DNA of 64,000 nucleotides from RHKX01 sp963826475 (GTDB lineage: Bacteria; Actinomycetota; Thermoleophilia; Solirubrobacterales; 70-9). The stretch is taken from NCBI GenBank assembly GCA_963826475.1, contig CAWGXC010000002.1, positions 1 through 64,000 on the forward strand, given 5' to 3'. A program made the translations under genes and the position numbers. This document shows, piece after piece, positions 1 through 8,079 of the stretch (position 1 is its first letter; each line of letters starts with the position of its first letter). The notes beneath the pieces are model-generated. The model was not told the origin of the DNA and made no database searches. It saw only the letters and a list, made by a program, of their open reading frames with translations.

Positions 1-1540
1 CGGTTGAAGACGACCCGTCTGCCATCCGGGTCGTAGCCGAGGTCGGGGCCGACGAGCACTCCGGCGTAGTTGAGGTCGTAGCCCTGAATCGTGTGGATCG
101 AGCCCACCTCTTCAACCGAGCCGGCTGAGGCCACCCAGTCCTTGTCGGCCTGGTTCCATTGCAGCGACAAGCCGCCGAGCTCGATGTCGTAAGCATTGGG
201 GTCGTTCTTGCTCTTCCACTCCCACGCGTAGCCCGCGAGCATCCGGGCCAGCCCCTCCGATTCGTCGAGGCGAAGGATCTCGTTGCGCATCGCGGCGGGT
301 CATCGTAGAAACGCAGGTCATACGGCGTGAAGCGGTCTGGCTTGGGCTGGGGTGACTGTCCTGCCAGGATCGCGCGGATGTGGCCGACGTAATCCTCTCC
401 AGCTCTTCGGATGCGGTGCTGGGTTCGAAGGCGGTGCAGTCGGCCCTGTCGCTGGGCTTCGGCGTTGACGAGTTCCAGGTGACCTGGGGGCAAGTCGGCT
501 GGGCGCACCGTTTGCAGGGCGTCGACGAACAGGATCTGGTGGTCGCTCTTCTCTCGGATCCAGTCGAGCTGGGTTTTAGCTCAGGTCGTCCTCGCCGAAG
601 AGGTCCACCGTGATGTCGCGAAACCTGGCGTTCAGAGGTCCGGATGCCTGTGCGGCTCGCTGGTTCAGCCGGTGGGCTTCGTCGACAACCAGCAGGTCGA
701 AATGCTCATCGCCGCCACCGATCTGAAAGGGAGAGCGGACCATCGCCTTCTCCAGTCCGTGCGTCTTGCTGAATACCCGTTCGATTGACTTACGCAGCGA
801 CTGCTGGGGTATGACGAGACCGATCCGCAAATCCGCAGCAGCTCGACGTGCTCCGCGTCGAAGAACTCGGCGAAGCGCGCGTCCTCGTCGACCGGATCGT
901 TTGGGTCCGCGCGTCCGATGTCGCGCAGGAGCTTCATCAGGTAGATGGCGACGACGGTCTTTCCCGTGCCCGGCTCCCCCTCGATCACCGAGATCGTCGG
1001 CGAGCCGGCTTCGAGTCCGTTCGACAGCCCCCTCACGATGTCGTCAATGGCGCTTGCCTGATCCGGTGTCAGGGCTTTGAAGGGGGACAGCTTGAAGAGG
1101 TCACGGTTCTCGATCTCGGGGAGCGAACGCTCGAAGAGCCCCTGAGCTCGCAGCGCGTCGAAGATCTTCTCGAATGCCTTCCGGGACCCGTCGCGTCCGT
1201 AGTAATCGCGGTCGACCTGGCCGCCGTTGCTGTTGAGCACCTCGAACTTGCCGTCGCCTGCGAACAGGTTGATGAGGTGTGACTCGAGATCAAGGCACAC
1301 CGACTTGTTGAACTCCTCGCCGATCACGATCCGGACATCCCGCAGCCCGCGCTTGCCGGGGGAGCCGAGGTGATCCTTGAGGCGCTTCAGCGCGTCGCCG
1401 GTCTCGCCGACGTAAACCGATCGGTCGTTGTCGAGCGTGTAAACGACCGGCCAATTGGAGAGACGCTCATCACCGAGTCGAGCCAACGCCTTTACGCCCC
1501 GCTCGCTGAACCGAATGGGCTCGACCCTAAAGCTGCCCAT
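1..1540 (-). pseudogene. GIY-YIG nuclease-DUF2075 helicase fusion, frameshifted, 3' end off the window
   Basis: An N-terminal GIY-YIG nuclease domain is visible (VYTL at residues 33-36, YVGET at 43-47, acidic E86), followed by a DUF2075/Schlafen-group-3-like helicase core with Walker A GEPGTGKT (188-195). The core continues as VVDEAHRLNQ in a second frame and ends with the family motif IHTIQGYDLNYAG near the window edge. Three single-base frame changes (near 833, 577 and 297) are needed to read it through. Two are explained by one missing base in a G or C run and one by an extra T before an A run. The start overlaps the upstream MazG-like gene by 14 nt, so the two are probably co-translated. 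It may be a decayed gene or an intact gene with sequencing indels. By family it should be a nucleic-acid-dependent ATPase with a nuclease arm; a defence role is inference. Confidence 0.75.
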
Positions 1541-1844
1541 ACTTGGTGCTCCGCCCTAGCGCCTTCTCAATCGGGTACTTCTTGCGGGTCTTCTCGAGCT
1601 TCTCGAGAACGATCTCGTCTGGCTCCACGCCGAGACTTTGCGCGAGGAGATGGCAATACGTGAGCACGTCGGCGAGCTCCTCGACTACCTGCTCCCGATT
1701 CGCGTCGTCTGACCATTGGAAGCACTCGAGCAACTCCCCGGCCTCGATCACGATGCTCTTGGCGAGGTTCTCCGGTGAGTGGAACTGACCCCAGTCGCGC
1801 TCCGCGACGAAGGCTCGCAACTCCGCCTCTACCCCCTCACTCAT
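1527..1844 (-). CDS. MazG-like nucleotide pyrophosphohydrolase
   Basis: This 105-aa all-alpha NTP pyrophosphohydrolase has the MazG/dUTPase-like metal-binding signature: E34-A-G-E37 on one helix and E56-L-A-D59 on the next. The size matches the single-domain MazG-like (RS21-C6/PF03819) group rather than the two-domain housekeeping MazG. The family hydrolyses (d)NTPs to NMP and pyrophosphate, usually to clear aberrant nucleotides. Its stop lies inside the start of the GIY-YIG/DUF2075 gene, indicating a two-gene operon. The pairing with a nuclease-helicase suggests nucleotide depletion or sanitation in a defence or repair context, which is inference. ATG start with an unremarkable upstream sequence. 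Confidence 0.85.
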   Translation of the reverse strand: MSEGVEAELRAFVAERDWGQFHSPENLAKSIVIEAGELLECFQWSDDANREQVVEELADVLTYCHLLAQSLGVEPDEIVLEKLEKTRKKYPIEKALGRSTKYGQL

Positions 1845-1952
1845 CGTTGGATCCTATGGATAGCTCGGAGGTCGGCGTCCGGTCGGAATCTCGACACACA
1901 TTCGGCATGCAGAGGTCTTGATCGGTGAGGCCGTGGCGGCCAACTTGCATGT

Positions 1953-2282
1953 ATGCCCGACGGCGAGCCGATCCACGTCACTGTTCCCGGTAGCCCTGAC
2001 GATCCTCGCGCTCTGCGTGACGTCCCTGAGGGTGTGGTCGTCCACTACGTGCCCGAGCTCCATCCTGACGACGTCTGCATCGTTGGCGGGCTTCGGACCA
2101 CATCGCCGTCGCGAACGCTGATCGATCTCGCCGAGGTGATGGATGCGGCCGAGCTTCGCGAGTGCTTTGCGAATGCCTGTGATCTGGGGCTCCTCGATCT
2201 CGACGAACTTGCCGCGGCGCGCGCCCGAGTCGAATGGCGACCGTCACTGGCGATGCTCGATGAGGTGATCGCGGCCGCCTGA
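1953..2282 (+). pseudogene. Truncated AbiEi-type antitoxin-like remnant
   Basis: The 109 codons resemble the C-terminal half of actinobacterial AbiEi-type (type IV antitoxin-like) proteins: a HVTVP strand, then GLRTTSPSRTLIDLAEV, the same segment that appears as CTSADRTLVDLA in the full-length relative near 18 kb. The N-terminal winged-helix segment expected upstream is missing; the preceding 100 bases carry no extension of it in any frame. No AbiEii nucleotidyltransferase gene is adjacent. It is best read as a 5'-truncated remnant in the accessory stretch, although a short functional protein cannot be excluded. Confidence 0.45.
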
Positions 2283-2326
2283 GGTCGGGCGGATGGCCAG
2301 CTCCCGGCGCAGTCGATGTAGCCGGC

Positions 2327-2346
2327 ACGTATACGAACGTGTATAC
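2327..2346. promoter_or_regulatory. Repeated GTATAC motif before the MazEF-like pair
   Basis: Two copies of the palindromic hexamer GTATAC, spaced 12 bases start to start, lie directly upstream of the antitoxin start. Their spacing puts them on one helix face, as expected for an autoregulatory antitoxin site, and the second copy also provides a TATAC -10-like element. The operator role is inferred from position only. Confidence 0.4.
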
Positions 2347-2350
2347 ACTT

Positions 2351-2608
2351 ATGACTATGGCAGCGACTACGACGGTTCGAGTGCATCCTGAGACCCGCCT
2401 CGCCCTTGCGCGTCTCAGCGCTGCGCGCGGACTTACCACGGCGGACCTTCTTGCAGAGCTCGTCGAGCGGCGGGAGCAGGATGAGCTCCTCGAGCAGATG
2501 AACGCCTCTTACGAGCGACAGCTGGCAGATCCCGTCTCCCGAGAGCGCGAGCAAGCCGAGCGCGAGCTCTGGGAGTCGACGCTGCCAGACGGCCTCGACA
2601 AGCTTTGA
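2351..2608 (+). CDS. MazE/RHH-type antitoxin
   Basis: An 85-aa protein with an N-terminal ribbon-helix-helix-like segment (TTTVRVHPETRLALARLSA) and a charged, helical C-terminal tail rich in Glu, Gln and Arg, typical of an antitoxin that wraps its toxin. The reading frame overlaps the downstream PemK/MazF gene by 4 nt, the usual antitoxin-first arrangement. ATG at 2351 was chosen; a second ATG two codons later and a GTG at 2339 are possible. Tandem GTATAC motifs upstream probably serve autoregulation. Pairing with MazF makes the role fairly sure although the primary sequence is generic. Confidence 0.75.
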   Translation: MTMAATTTVRVHPETRLALARLSAARGLTTADLLAELVERREQDELLEQMNASYERQLADPVSREREQAERELWESTLPDGLDKL

Positions 2609-2946
2609 GCGAAGCTCGCCAGGGGGAGGTCTGGTTCTGCGAGCTCGATCCGACGCGCGGTCGAGAGCAGGCCGGTCGCAGGCCGGTCGCGGTGATCTCG
2701 GTCGATCAGCTCGGGACGGGTCCCAGCGGCCTCGCGATAGTCGTCCCGCTGACGACGACGCCACAGGACAATCCGATTCGCCCGCAGATCGATTCGTCTG
2801 AGGGCGGCCTCCGCGAGCCGAGTTGGGCGCTGACCGACATGGTTCGTTCGGTCGATCGCTCGCGGTTGGTCGAGCGCTCGGGCATGTTGCGGCCAGCGAC
2901 GGTCGCCCTACTTGCATCGAGGGTTCGGTTGCTCGTCCGGATATGA
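2605..2946 (+). CDS. MazF/PemK-family endoribonuclease toxin
   Basis: A 113-aa PemK/MazF-fold protein: the N-terminal GEVWFCELDPTRGREQAG strand-loop, the RRPVAVIS strand, VVPLTTTP, and the C-terminal SRLVERSGML segment are all in the expected order. The family cleaves mRNA at short sequence motifs. The full SH3-like barrel is present, so the toxin looks intact. It starts with TTG inside the last codons of the antitoxin, giving translational coupling. The next 115 bases hold no gene that I can support. Confidence 0.85.
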   Translation: MSEARQGEVWFCELDPTRGREQAGRRPVAVISVDQLGTGPSGLAIVVPLTTTPQDNPIRPQIDSSEGGLREPSWALTDMVRSVDRSRLVERSGMLRPATVALLASRVRLLVRI

Positions 2947-3061
2947 CGCGTCGTCATCGAGTCGTCGGCCTCGATCCCGGTAGCCGCTCCGCACTCAGCC
3001 TTCTGCCAACTCAGCCAGCAGCGCTTGCGGGACAGTGCTGGACCGCTCGGCGGGCCCGGGC

Positions 3062-3478
3062 TCACCGGTCCGCCGGCAGGAGCTGAAACGCGTCGCCGTT
3101 CAGGGGCCGCGCCGCACGAAAGTGGCGCTCGTCGAGCGTCGCGATCCTGACTGTCTCCACATGGCCTGCCAGTGCAATCAGCGAGGCGTCTGCCAGTCCG
3201 ATCCCGGAGTCCGCGTAACGATCGGCGACGTCGACCGTCTCCCGTACCGCCCCTCGCCACCACTCGACGAGGTAGGCGCCTTTCGCAAGGTCCGATCGCA
3301 GCGCCGCCTGAGCCTCGGGTCCGCCGCGGGCCCCGACGAGGTGGTCGGCTTCGGCCAGAATCAGGGGGGTCGTGGCGAGGACATCATCCTCTTCAGCCAA
3401 CCAGGCGCTGACGTCTTCATGCCAAGTGTCGGCCGAGTTCATGAAGGCGAGGATCGCCGATGTATCGATGACGATCAA
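3062..3478 (-). CDS. VapC-like PIN-domain ribonuclease toxin
   Basis: A 138-aa PIN-domain protein with all four acidic residues: D5 (VIDTSAI), E43 (LAEADH), D97 (LADASLI) and D116 (ATLDERHF). The length and order match VapC toxins, Mg-dependent RNases that often cut tRNA or rRNA. It overlaps the upstream RHH antitoxin gene by 4 nt. This VapBC module lies back to back with the MazEF-like pair, with both toxins converging on a 115-bp gap. Confidence 0.9.
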   Translation of the reverse strand: MIVIDTSAILAFMNSADTWHEDVSAWLAEEDDVLATTPLILAEADHLVGARGGPEAQAALRSDLAKGAYLVEWWRGAVRETVDVADRYADSGIGLADASLIALAGHVETVRIATLDERHFRAARPLNGDAFQLLPADR

Positions 3479-3702
3479 ACCTCGCCAAATCCCGTCGACC
3501 GAAGATGTTCGTCGGCCTTCTCCGCGAGATCGGCCGGGCCCTCGAACACGCCTTGAGCCTGAGGCTTGACCTGAATCGATCCCGCCGCCGCGGCGCGAAG
3601 GGCGCTCCGGATCAACGCAGCCTTCGTGGTGCCCTCGCGCTCCGCTCGCCTCGCCAAAGCCAGGTCGATCTCGTCTTCAACGTAGATGCTGGTCTTTCGC
3701 AC
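3475..3702 (-). CDS. VapB-like ribbon-helix-helix antitoxin
   Basis: A 75-aa protein beginning RKTSIYVEDEIDLALARRA, a clear ribbon-helix-helix DNA-binding segment, followed by TKAALIRSALRAAA (second helix) and an acidic C-terminal tail that should bind the PIN toxin encoded 4 nt downstream. GTG at 3702 places the RHH strand at the N-terminus as usual; a GTG at 3726 would add eight non-family residues. Autoregulation is expected from the family, but no clear operator was seen. Confidence 0.8.
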   Translation of the reverse strand: MRKTSIYVEDEIDLALARRAEREGTTKAALIRSALRAAAAGSIQVKPQAQGVFEGPADLAEKADEHLRSTGFGEV

Positions 3703-3761
3703 GCCTCGCAAGATACCACCTACCACCTGTCACCCGTTCAAAGCCGAGCAGTTGAGGGGGC

Positions 3762-4124
3762 TCACTGATTGAGCTCAGGAAACTCCTTTTTCAACTTTTC
3801 GTAGACGTTCACGTAGGGAACCGCTCTGCAACCTTGGACAACGTCGAGGACCGCCCGGCCGCCGAGCGGCTTCTCGAGATAGATGTGGACCGGGCAGCCG
3901 ACCCAATCAGTCTCCGGCTCCTCTTCGCCGCAGACCAGGATCAGGACGGTGACTGCCTCGTCGTCCTCCTCGAACAGCACCGAGCAGACACCCTCCCGTC
4001 CGTGCAGCGCGACTCGGAGTTGCAACCTGCCGGGTTCGCGCTCCATGTGCCCGTCGCAGGTTCGCCATCTTTGCTCGTGTGGCGTCCAGTCTGTGGGCGG
4101 CTCCGCTGGGAACGTTTTGCTCAT
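3762..4124 (-). CDS. Hypothetical protein, 120 aa
   Basis: Not recognised. The protein starts MSKTFPAEPP, has no membrane segment or signal peptide, and carries four Cys residues (TCDGH, GVCSV, LVCGE, VGCPV) that are not arranged as a compact zinc ribbon. A central strand-rich part (VTVLILVCGEEE) suggests a small alpha/beta fold. It stands alone between the VapBC pair and the nuclease operon. The 100 bases upstream contain no other gene. Codon use matches neighbouring genes, so I accept it as real. Confidence 0.55.
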   Translation of the reverse strand: MSKTFPAEPPTDWTPHEQRWRTCDGHMEREPGRLQLRVALHGREGVCSVLFEEDDEAVTVLILVCGEEEPETDWVGCPVHIYLEKPLGGRAVLDVVQGCRAVPYVNVYEKLKKEFPELNQ

Positions 4125-4225
4125 CGACCTCGAGCTTGCACATCCGGCACCTCGATTGGAAGGGCTCAGCGCCGATCGTCACACCCTCGACTCACGACCG
4201 GTTGACCCCCGTCACTTTTGCCGCT

Positions 4226-6292
4226 CTACCGCAGCCCCCGCAGCCACTCCATCACCGCCCAGGTCGCCTCCAGATCTTCGCGGTTGTAGGCGAGGATCTC
4301 GTCGATGATCGCGGTGCGCTCGGCCTCGTCGCGCGTCTCGGTCGCCTCGATATAGCGTGCCATTGACCACTCGCCGCCTGACTCCACGAGCTGGCGCTCG
4401 TAGCCGGTCAGGGTCTCGATCTCCTTCAGGCCGTAGCCGGAGAGGGGGACGGCCACCGCGTCGCGGGTGATCGGCAGCAGGTCGAGCAGGTTGTTGAGAA
4501 CACGCTGCGCCACGCCGCCCCGATCGCCGTAACGAGCGAGATAGAGGTTGAGCTTCACCTTCTCGTAGGAGGCCCAGTGGACGAACGGGACGTCTCCGTG
4601 CTCGGCGAAGATCGTGTCGGCCTCGGCCAGGAAAGATTCCCAGCCCTCGCGGTCACCGCGACCGCCGAAACCGGCGACGCCGGCGCGGAACTCGCCCCCG
4701 CCGACACCGAAGGGCTGCAGGCCCCAGATGTAGATCTTCTCGATCTCATCGACCGTCGGCGGCATGCCCTCGAGGTCGAACATCACGTAGGTGTCGTGCT
4801 CGGGAATCTCCGGCGGCTTGATCAGGATCGGTCGCCGCTCGAGCAGGGCGCGAGCGTTGATCAGCAGGCGCTCGGCCCGGTCGCCGACGGGGCGCCGCTC
4901 GCCGTTCCACGACGGACGCTCCAGCGCCCCCAGCCGCTCGGCGTCGAAGCCCTCGACCAGCTCGGGCAGGGTGTGGACGCCCCGCTCGTGGAGCTCGTCG
5001 ATCAGACCCCGGTCGGCGAACGGCAGCAGCCCGACATCCTGCCGCTCCTGCGCCAGGGGCCAGCAGCGCGAGCGGAAGCCACAGCCGCCGCACTTCGACA
5101 CCCCGACGTGCTCGTCGGCCGGCTCCTCCTCCATGGTCCGAAAGCGCAGGATCTCCTCGAAGGCGGCGAGCGCTTCCCCGCCGCCCTCGTAGTCGAGCGT
5201 GATGATCTCGCCGCTCCCGCCATGGACCTGCAGCGCAACCGGCGGCTCGCCGAAGGTCTGCTCGTAGAGCCAGCCGTATGCCTCGAGCTGGAGGCGCACG
5301 TGTTCCTGTCCCGAACCGACCCGGCGGTTCAGCTTCGAGTCGCGGATCGCGTAGCCGCTTCGCGCAGGCAGCAGGAAGTCGGGCAGGCCGACGATCCACA
5401 CCTCGCGTCCGCCGAGCGTGGCCTGCGCTTGGAGCCGCCCCTGATAGATGACGCGCTCGCCGGCGGCGACCTCTGCGATGGTTGCGTCAGCCTGCTCGTC
5501 TCGGTCCAGCTCCGCGATGTCGACGTGCCCCGGGAACCGCGCCAGGTGCCGACGCTCATGCTCGATGCCGAGGCGCATCAGCATCTCGGCGAAGACGCCC
5601 GGCGGGTCCTCCTCGACGTCCCCCTGCTCGCGGAGCCACACCCGCAGCCCGCACTTCGACGGCCGCAGGTAGCCGTAGAAGTCGCTGGCGACCAGGCGAC
5701 GGCCGGCGCCCTCGCGTGGGGGACTCGAACGCTCGAAGGCCGCGGCGATCTCCTCCCAACTGCGGTCAGGCCCCTCGCTGATCTCGCGGGCGGCCTCACG
5801 AAACCGTTCCAGCTCGTCCCGCACCGAGGGCGTGGAGATGTAGAGGGGCTCGGGGCGGATCCCGACGCGGTCGAGCGTCAGCCGGTCGGAGTCCCAGCAG
5901 GCGCCGATGGTCGGATCCTCGTGGGAGGGGCCGCCGCCTCCGCCGGAGTGGTAACGGATGGCGAAGCGCAGTCGCTCGAGCTCGTCGGGGTGCAGCCCGT
6001 GCTCGAGCTCGCCGAGGGCCTTCGCCGCTCTCGAGCCGTGCTCGGGGTCTCTGTCGTCGTTGAGCCGCTGGGTGTCATGGAGGCAGGCGAAGATGAACAG
6101 GGAGCGCGGGTCCGCCTCGGGGGCCTCCGCCAGAAGGAGCGCGGCAACCTGAGCGACGGCCCGCCAGTGCTTCGGCCCGTGCAGATGGGAGGCGAGCGCG
6201 ACCGGGGTGGCCATCGACTCCGCCTGCGCGGCGAGCTCGGCAAGGGACGGCAAAGACACTCCCAGATAGTCGTTGATCGGACGATCGACCAC
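4226..6292 (-). CDS. HD domain-RecB-like (Fe-S) nuclease-RNase H-like fusion
   Basis: About 688 aa in three blocks. (1) An N-terminal HD-type domain with HGPKHW, LHDTQR and DPEHGSRAA, then DPTIGACWDSDRL. (2) A TM0106-type RecB/Cas4-like PD-(D/E)XK domain: Cys in SKCGLRVWL, LPDFLL, IRDSKL and the QLEAYGW helix, closing with CGGCGFRSRCWPLA, which with the first Cys gives a likely 4Fe-4S site. (3) A C-terminal RNase H-like exonuclease domain with YVMFDLEGM, VHWASYEK and YNREDLEATW. TM0106-type proteins normally consist of blocks 2 and 3; the HD block usually stands alone, so the fusion is unusual. GTG at 6292 was chosen because upstream residues do not fit the HD domain; ATG at 6214 is an alternative. 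It likely trims nucleic acid in repair or defence; substrate unknown. Confidence 0.75.
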   Translation of the reverse strand: MVDRPINDYLGVSLPSLAELAAQAESMATPVALASHLHGPKHWRAVAQVAALLLAEAPEADPRSLFIFACLHDTQRLNDDRDPEHGSRAAKALGELEHGLHPDELERLRFAIRYHSGGGGGPSHEDPTIGACWDSDRLTLDRVGIRPEPLYISTPSVRDELERFREAAREISEGPDRSWEEIAAAFERSSPPREGAGRRLVASDFYGYLRPSKCGLRVWLREQGDVEEDPPGVFAEMLMRLGIEHERRHLARFPGHVDIAELDRDEQADATIAEVAAGERVIYQGRLQAQATLGGREVWIVGLPDFLLPARSGYAIRDSKLNRRVGSGQEHVRLQLEAYGWLYEQTFGEPPVALQVHGGSGEIITLDYEGGGEALAAFEEILRFRTMEEEPADEHVGVSKCGGCGFRSRCWPLAQERQDVGLLPFADRGLIDELHERGVHTLPELVEGFDAERLGALERPSWNGERRPVGDRAERLLINARALLERRPILIKPPEIPEHDTYVMFDLEGMPPTVDEIEKIYIWGLQPFGVGGGEFRAGVAGFGGRGDREGWESFLAEADTIFAEHGDVPFVHWASYEKVKLNLYLARYGDRGGVAQRVLNNLLDLLPITRDAVAVPLSGYGLKEIETLTGYERQLVESGGEWSMARYIEATETRDEAERTAIIDEILAYNREDLEATWAVMEWLRGLR

Positions 6293-6677
6293 AGGTCCGA
6301 TCCAACCTCCCGCACTTGTCAGGGTGCCGACCCGGCTGCTCTCGTGCAGTCTGCAACTCCAGCAGCTCACCCCAGACGCGCCCGTAGACCCGCGCCCGCT
6401 CGTAGCCCTGCCGCTCCGCGACCGCCGACTTGAAGTTGTCGTAGTTGACCTCGCAGGTCAGCTGCGCGACAGCAGCCAGCCACTCGGCGCGGCTGACGTA
6501 GGCGCGATGGCGGTAGTCGGCCGCCGGATCCTCGAAGGGCTCGAGGCCGGGGATCTGGTCCCGCAGCGCCTCGAGGTCCTCCCGGCTGCGGCCCCGCACG
6601 ATCAGCGTGTCGGGATCCTCGCGGTGGGCGACGACGCTGTAGAAGCCCTGCGTGGTGACGAGCCACATCAGCCTCAC
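6075..6677 (-). CDS. Conserved hypothetical protein with anomalous C-terminus
   Basis: The first ~108 residues (MWLVTTQGFYSVVAH, then REDLEALRDQIPGLEPFEDP and AVAERQGYERARVYGRVWG) look like a compact conserved actinobacterial hypothetical protein ending at about LLELQ. The frame then continues ~90 codons into Arg/Pro/Gly-rich sequence that overlaps the HD domain of the next gene in another frame and looks non-coding. A one-base shift after LLELQ would reach a TGA near 6318, so either the stop is lost or there is an indel. The start overlaps the stop of the ARPP-1 gene by 4 nt (operon). Function unknown. Confidence 0.6.
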   Translation of the reverse strand: MRLMWLVTTQGFYSVVAHREDPDTLIVRGRSREDLEALRDQIPGLEPFEDPAADYRHRAYVSRAEWLAAVAQLTCEVNYDNFKSAVAERQGYERARVYGRVWGELLELQTAREQPGRHPDKCGRLDRTCGRSSDQRLSGSVFAVPCRARRAGGVDGHPGRARLPSARAEALAGRRSGCRAPSGGGPRGGPALPVHLRLPP

Positions 6678-7702
6678 CTACTCCTTCGACGTGATGGACG
6701 GTTCACCCGACGCGCGCGCGGCCCGTCGGCTCCCGGCGCATCGTCGTCGCTGGGGAACGCGGTCATCTGGACGAGCTCGCCGTCGACGATCAGCGCCGAG
6801 CCCTCGACGCCGTTGGCGGCGAAGCGGGCCGTCTCGCCGATTCCCGGTCCGGGGATCCGAGCGGCCGCCGGCACGTCGCAAGTCAGCAGGGTGAAGCCGC
6901 GGACCGTGCCGGCGTCCACCGCCACGCTCGCCGCGGTCTCGTCGGCCACCGCCACCTGGCCGAGTGCGTCGAGCGCGTAGCCCTCGACGATCGCCGGCTG
7001 CAACGCAGCGAAGACGTCCGCCCGCCCGACGAAGTCGAGCATCGCGATCCTGCCGCCGATCACCGCGACCGAGCCGCACTGGCCCTCGTGCAGCTTCACT
7101 CCCTCGCGGATCTCGCCCAGCTGGTCCCGTCGGCCCTCATAGATGTCGCTCATCGCGCCGGTCGGCGAGCTCGCTTGCATCTCGAAGCCGCGGTCGGCGA
7201 CCTCGCGCCAGACCTCGCCCTGGTCGGCACGGGCCGCGAGTCCGAGCTCGGCGTTCATCCGGACGCGCTGGCTCTTCAGCCTCCGCATCCGCGGGTCAGC
7301 CGCTTGCTGAGAGGGGACGAAGCGTTCGTGACGCCGGCCGCCATCCCAGCGGCCCTGCTCGACGCAGCTCACCGGAATCTGAGTCTTGGAGCCGGCCGCG
7401 ATCAGGATGGAGATGTCGATCACGCGGTTCTGCATCGCGCCGATGACCTCCTCCCCCTCGTAGAGGAGGACGGGCCTCGCGCCCTGGTTGGAAACGACGA
7501 GGTCGTTGACGGACGCGCCGCTCTCGAGCTCGGTGATCGCGACCTGCTGGTGGGCGCTGGCGAAGGCGACGTAGTCGAGGGTCGTGGCGGGACCGATCAG
7601 CGGGTAGACCGCGAGCGGGCCGGCGACGTCGGGCTCGCCGACCTCGATCGGCCCGGCGAGGAAGTTGGACAGGACATTGGATTCTTCGAGAAGGTTGCTC
7701 AT
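6674..7702 (-). CDS. ARPP-1 family (DUF6569-like) protein
   Basis: 342 aa; the segment YEGEEVIGAMQNRVIDISIL, then IPVSCVEQGRW and the QQAADPRMRRLKSQRV stretch are characteristic of the ARG-and-PP-containing ARPP-1 domain, which covers about residues 10-300. The biochemical role of the family is not established. No signal peptide or membrane helix; the last 20 residues are Arg-rich and disordered. It is the first gene of a probable three-gene operon with the conserved small protein and the HD-nuclease fusion (4-nt overlap downstream). Confidence 0.8.
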   Translation of the reverse strand: MSNLLEESNVLSNFLAGPIEVGEPDVAGPLAVYPLIGPATTLDYVAFASAHQQVAITELESGASVNDLVVSNQGARPVLLYEGEEVIGAMQNRVIDISILIAAGSKTQIPVSCVEQGRWDGGRRHERFVPSQQAADPRMRRLKSQRVRMNAELGLAARADQGEVWREVADRGFEMQASSPTGAMSDIYEGRRDQLGEIREGVKLHEGQCGSVAVIGGRIAMLDFVGRADVFAALQPAIVEGYALDALGQVAVADETAASVAVDAGTVRGFTLLTCDVPAAARIPGPGIGETARFAANGVEGSALIVDGELVQMTAFPSDDDAPGADGPRARRVNRPSRRRSR

Positions 7703-7743
7703 GAGGGGTCAGTCGTTCGCCGGCGCGTCGATCTGACGAGCGG

Positions 7744-7992
7744 TCATTCGCCGGCCAGCTGCGCGGCCAGGAGCCCGATGATCAGGCCGAGGAAGGTCGC
7801 CGAGCTGTCGCGGGAGCAGTCGGATTCGTAGAGGCGCTCGCGAATCAGGACGCGCGTCGCCTCGTCGATGCCGACCGCCTCCTGCAGACAGAGGACGGCG
7901 TCCATCGTCACCCCCGGCTCGTGGATCGCGCGGAAGTCGGCGATTCGATCGAAGGCCTCTTCGAGGCTGATGGTCACTTCTCTCATATCCAT
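7744..7992 (-). CDS. Hypothetical small protein, 82 aa
   Basis: Not recognised. From ATG 7992 the protein reads MDMREVTISLEEAFDRIADF, a helical acidic N-terminus, and ends with a hydrophobic stretch (ATFLGLIIGLLAAQLAG) long enough for a C-terminal membrane anchor or hydrophobic core helix. An upstream in-frame ATG at 8136 would add 48 residues with non-coding character that overlap the divergent gene, so it was rejected. It precedes the ARPP-1 gene by about 40 nt on the same strand. Confidence 0.5.
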   Translation of the reverse strand: MDMREVTISLEEAFDRIADFRAIHEPGVTMDAVLCLQEAVGIDEATRVLIRERLYESDCSRDSSATFLGLIIGLLAAQLAGE

Positions 7993-8079
7993 CCAGTCGC
8001 AGCGGCGCCCGCCGTTCTGACACCACCGGACTTCCGGCTGCCTTGTCAGGACACCCGCTTTCCCGACGACCTCCTTCCC

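Noticed and set aside
4577..6433. Long plus-strand open frame (618 codons) opposite the HD-nuclease gene
   Set aside because: High-GC shadow: low-complexity Leu/Val/Arg-rich translation with no motif; the minus strand has clear domains.
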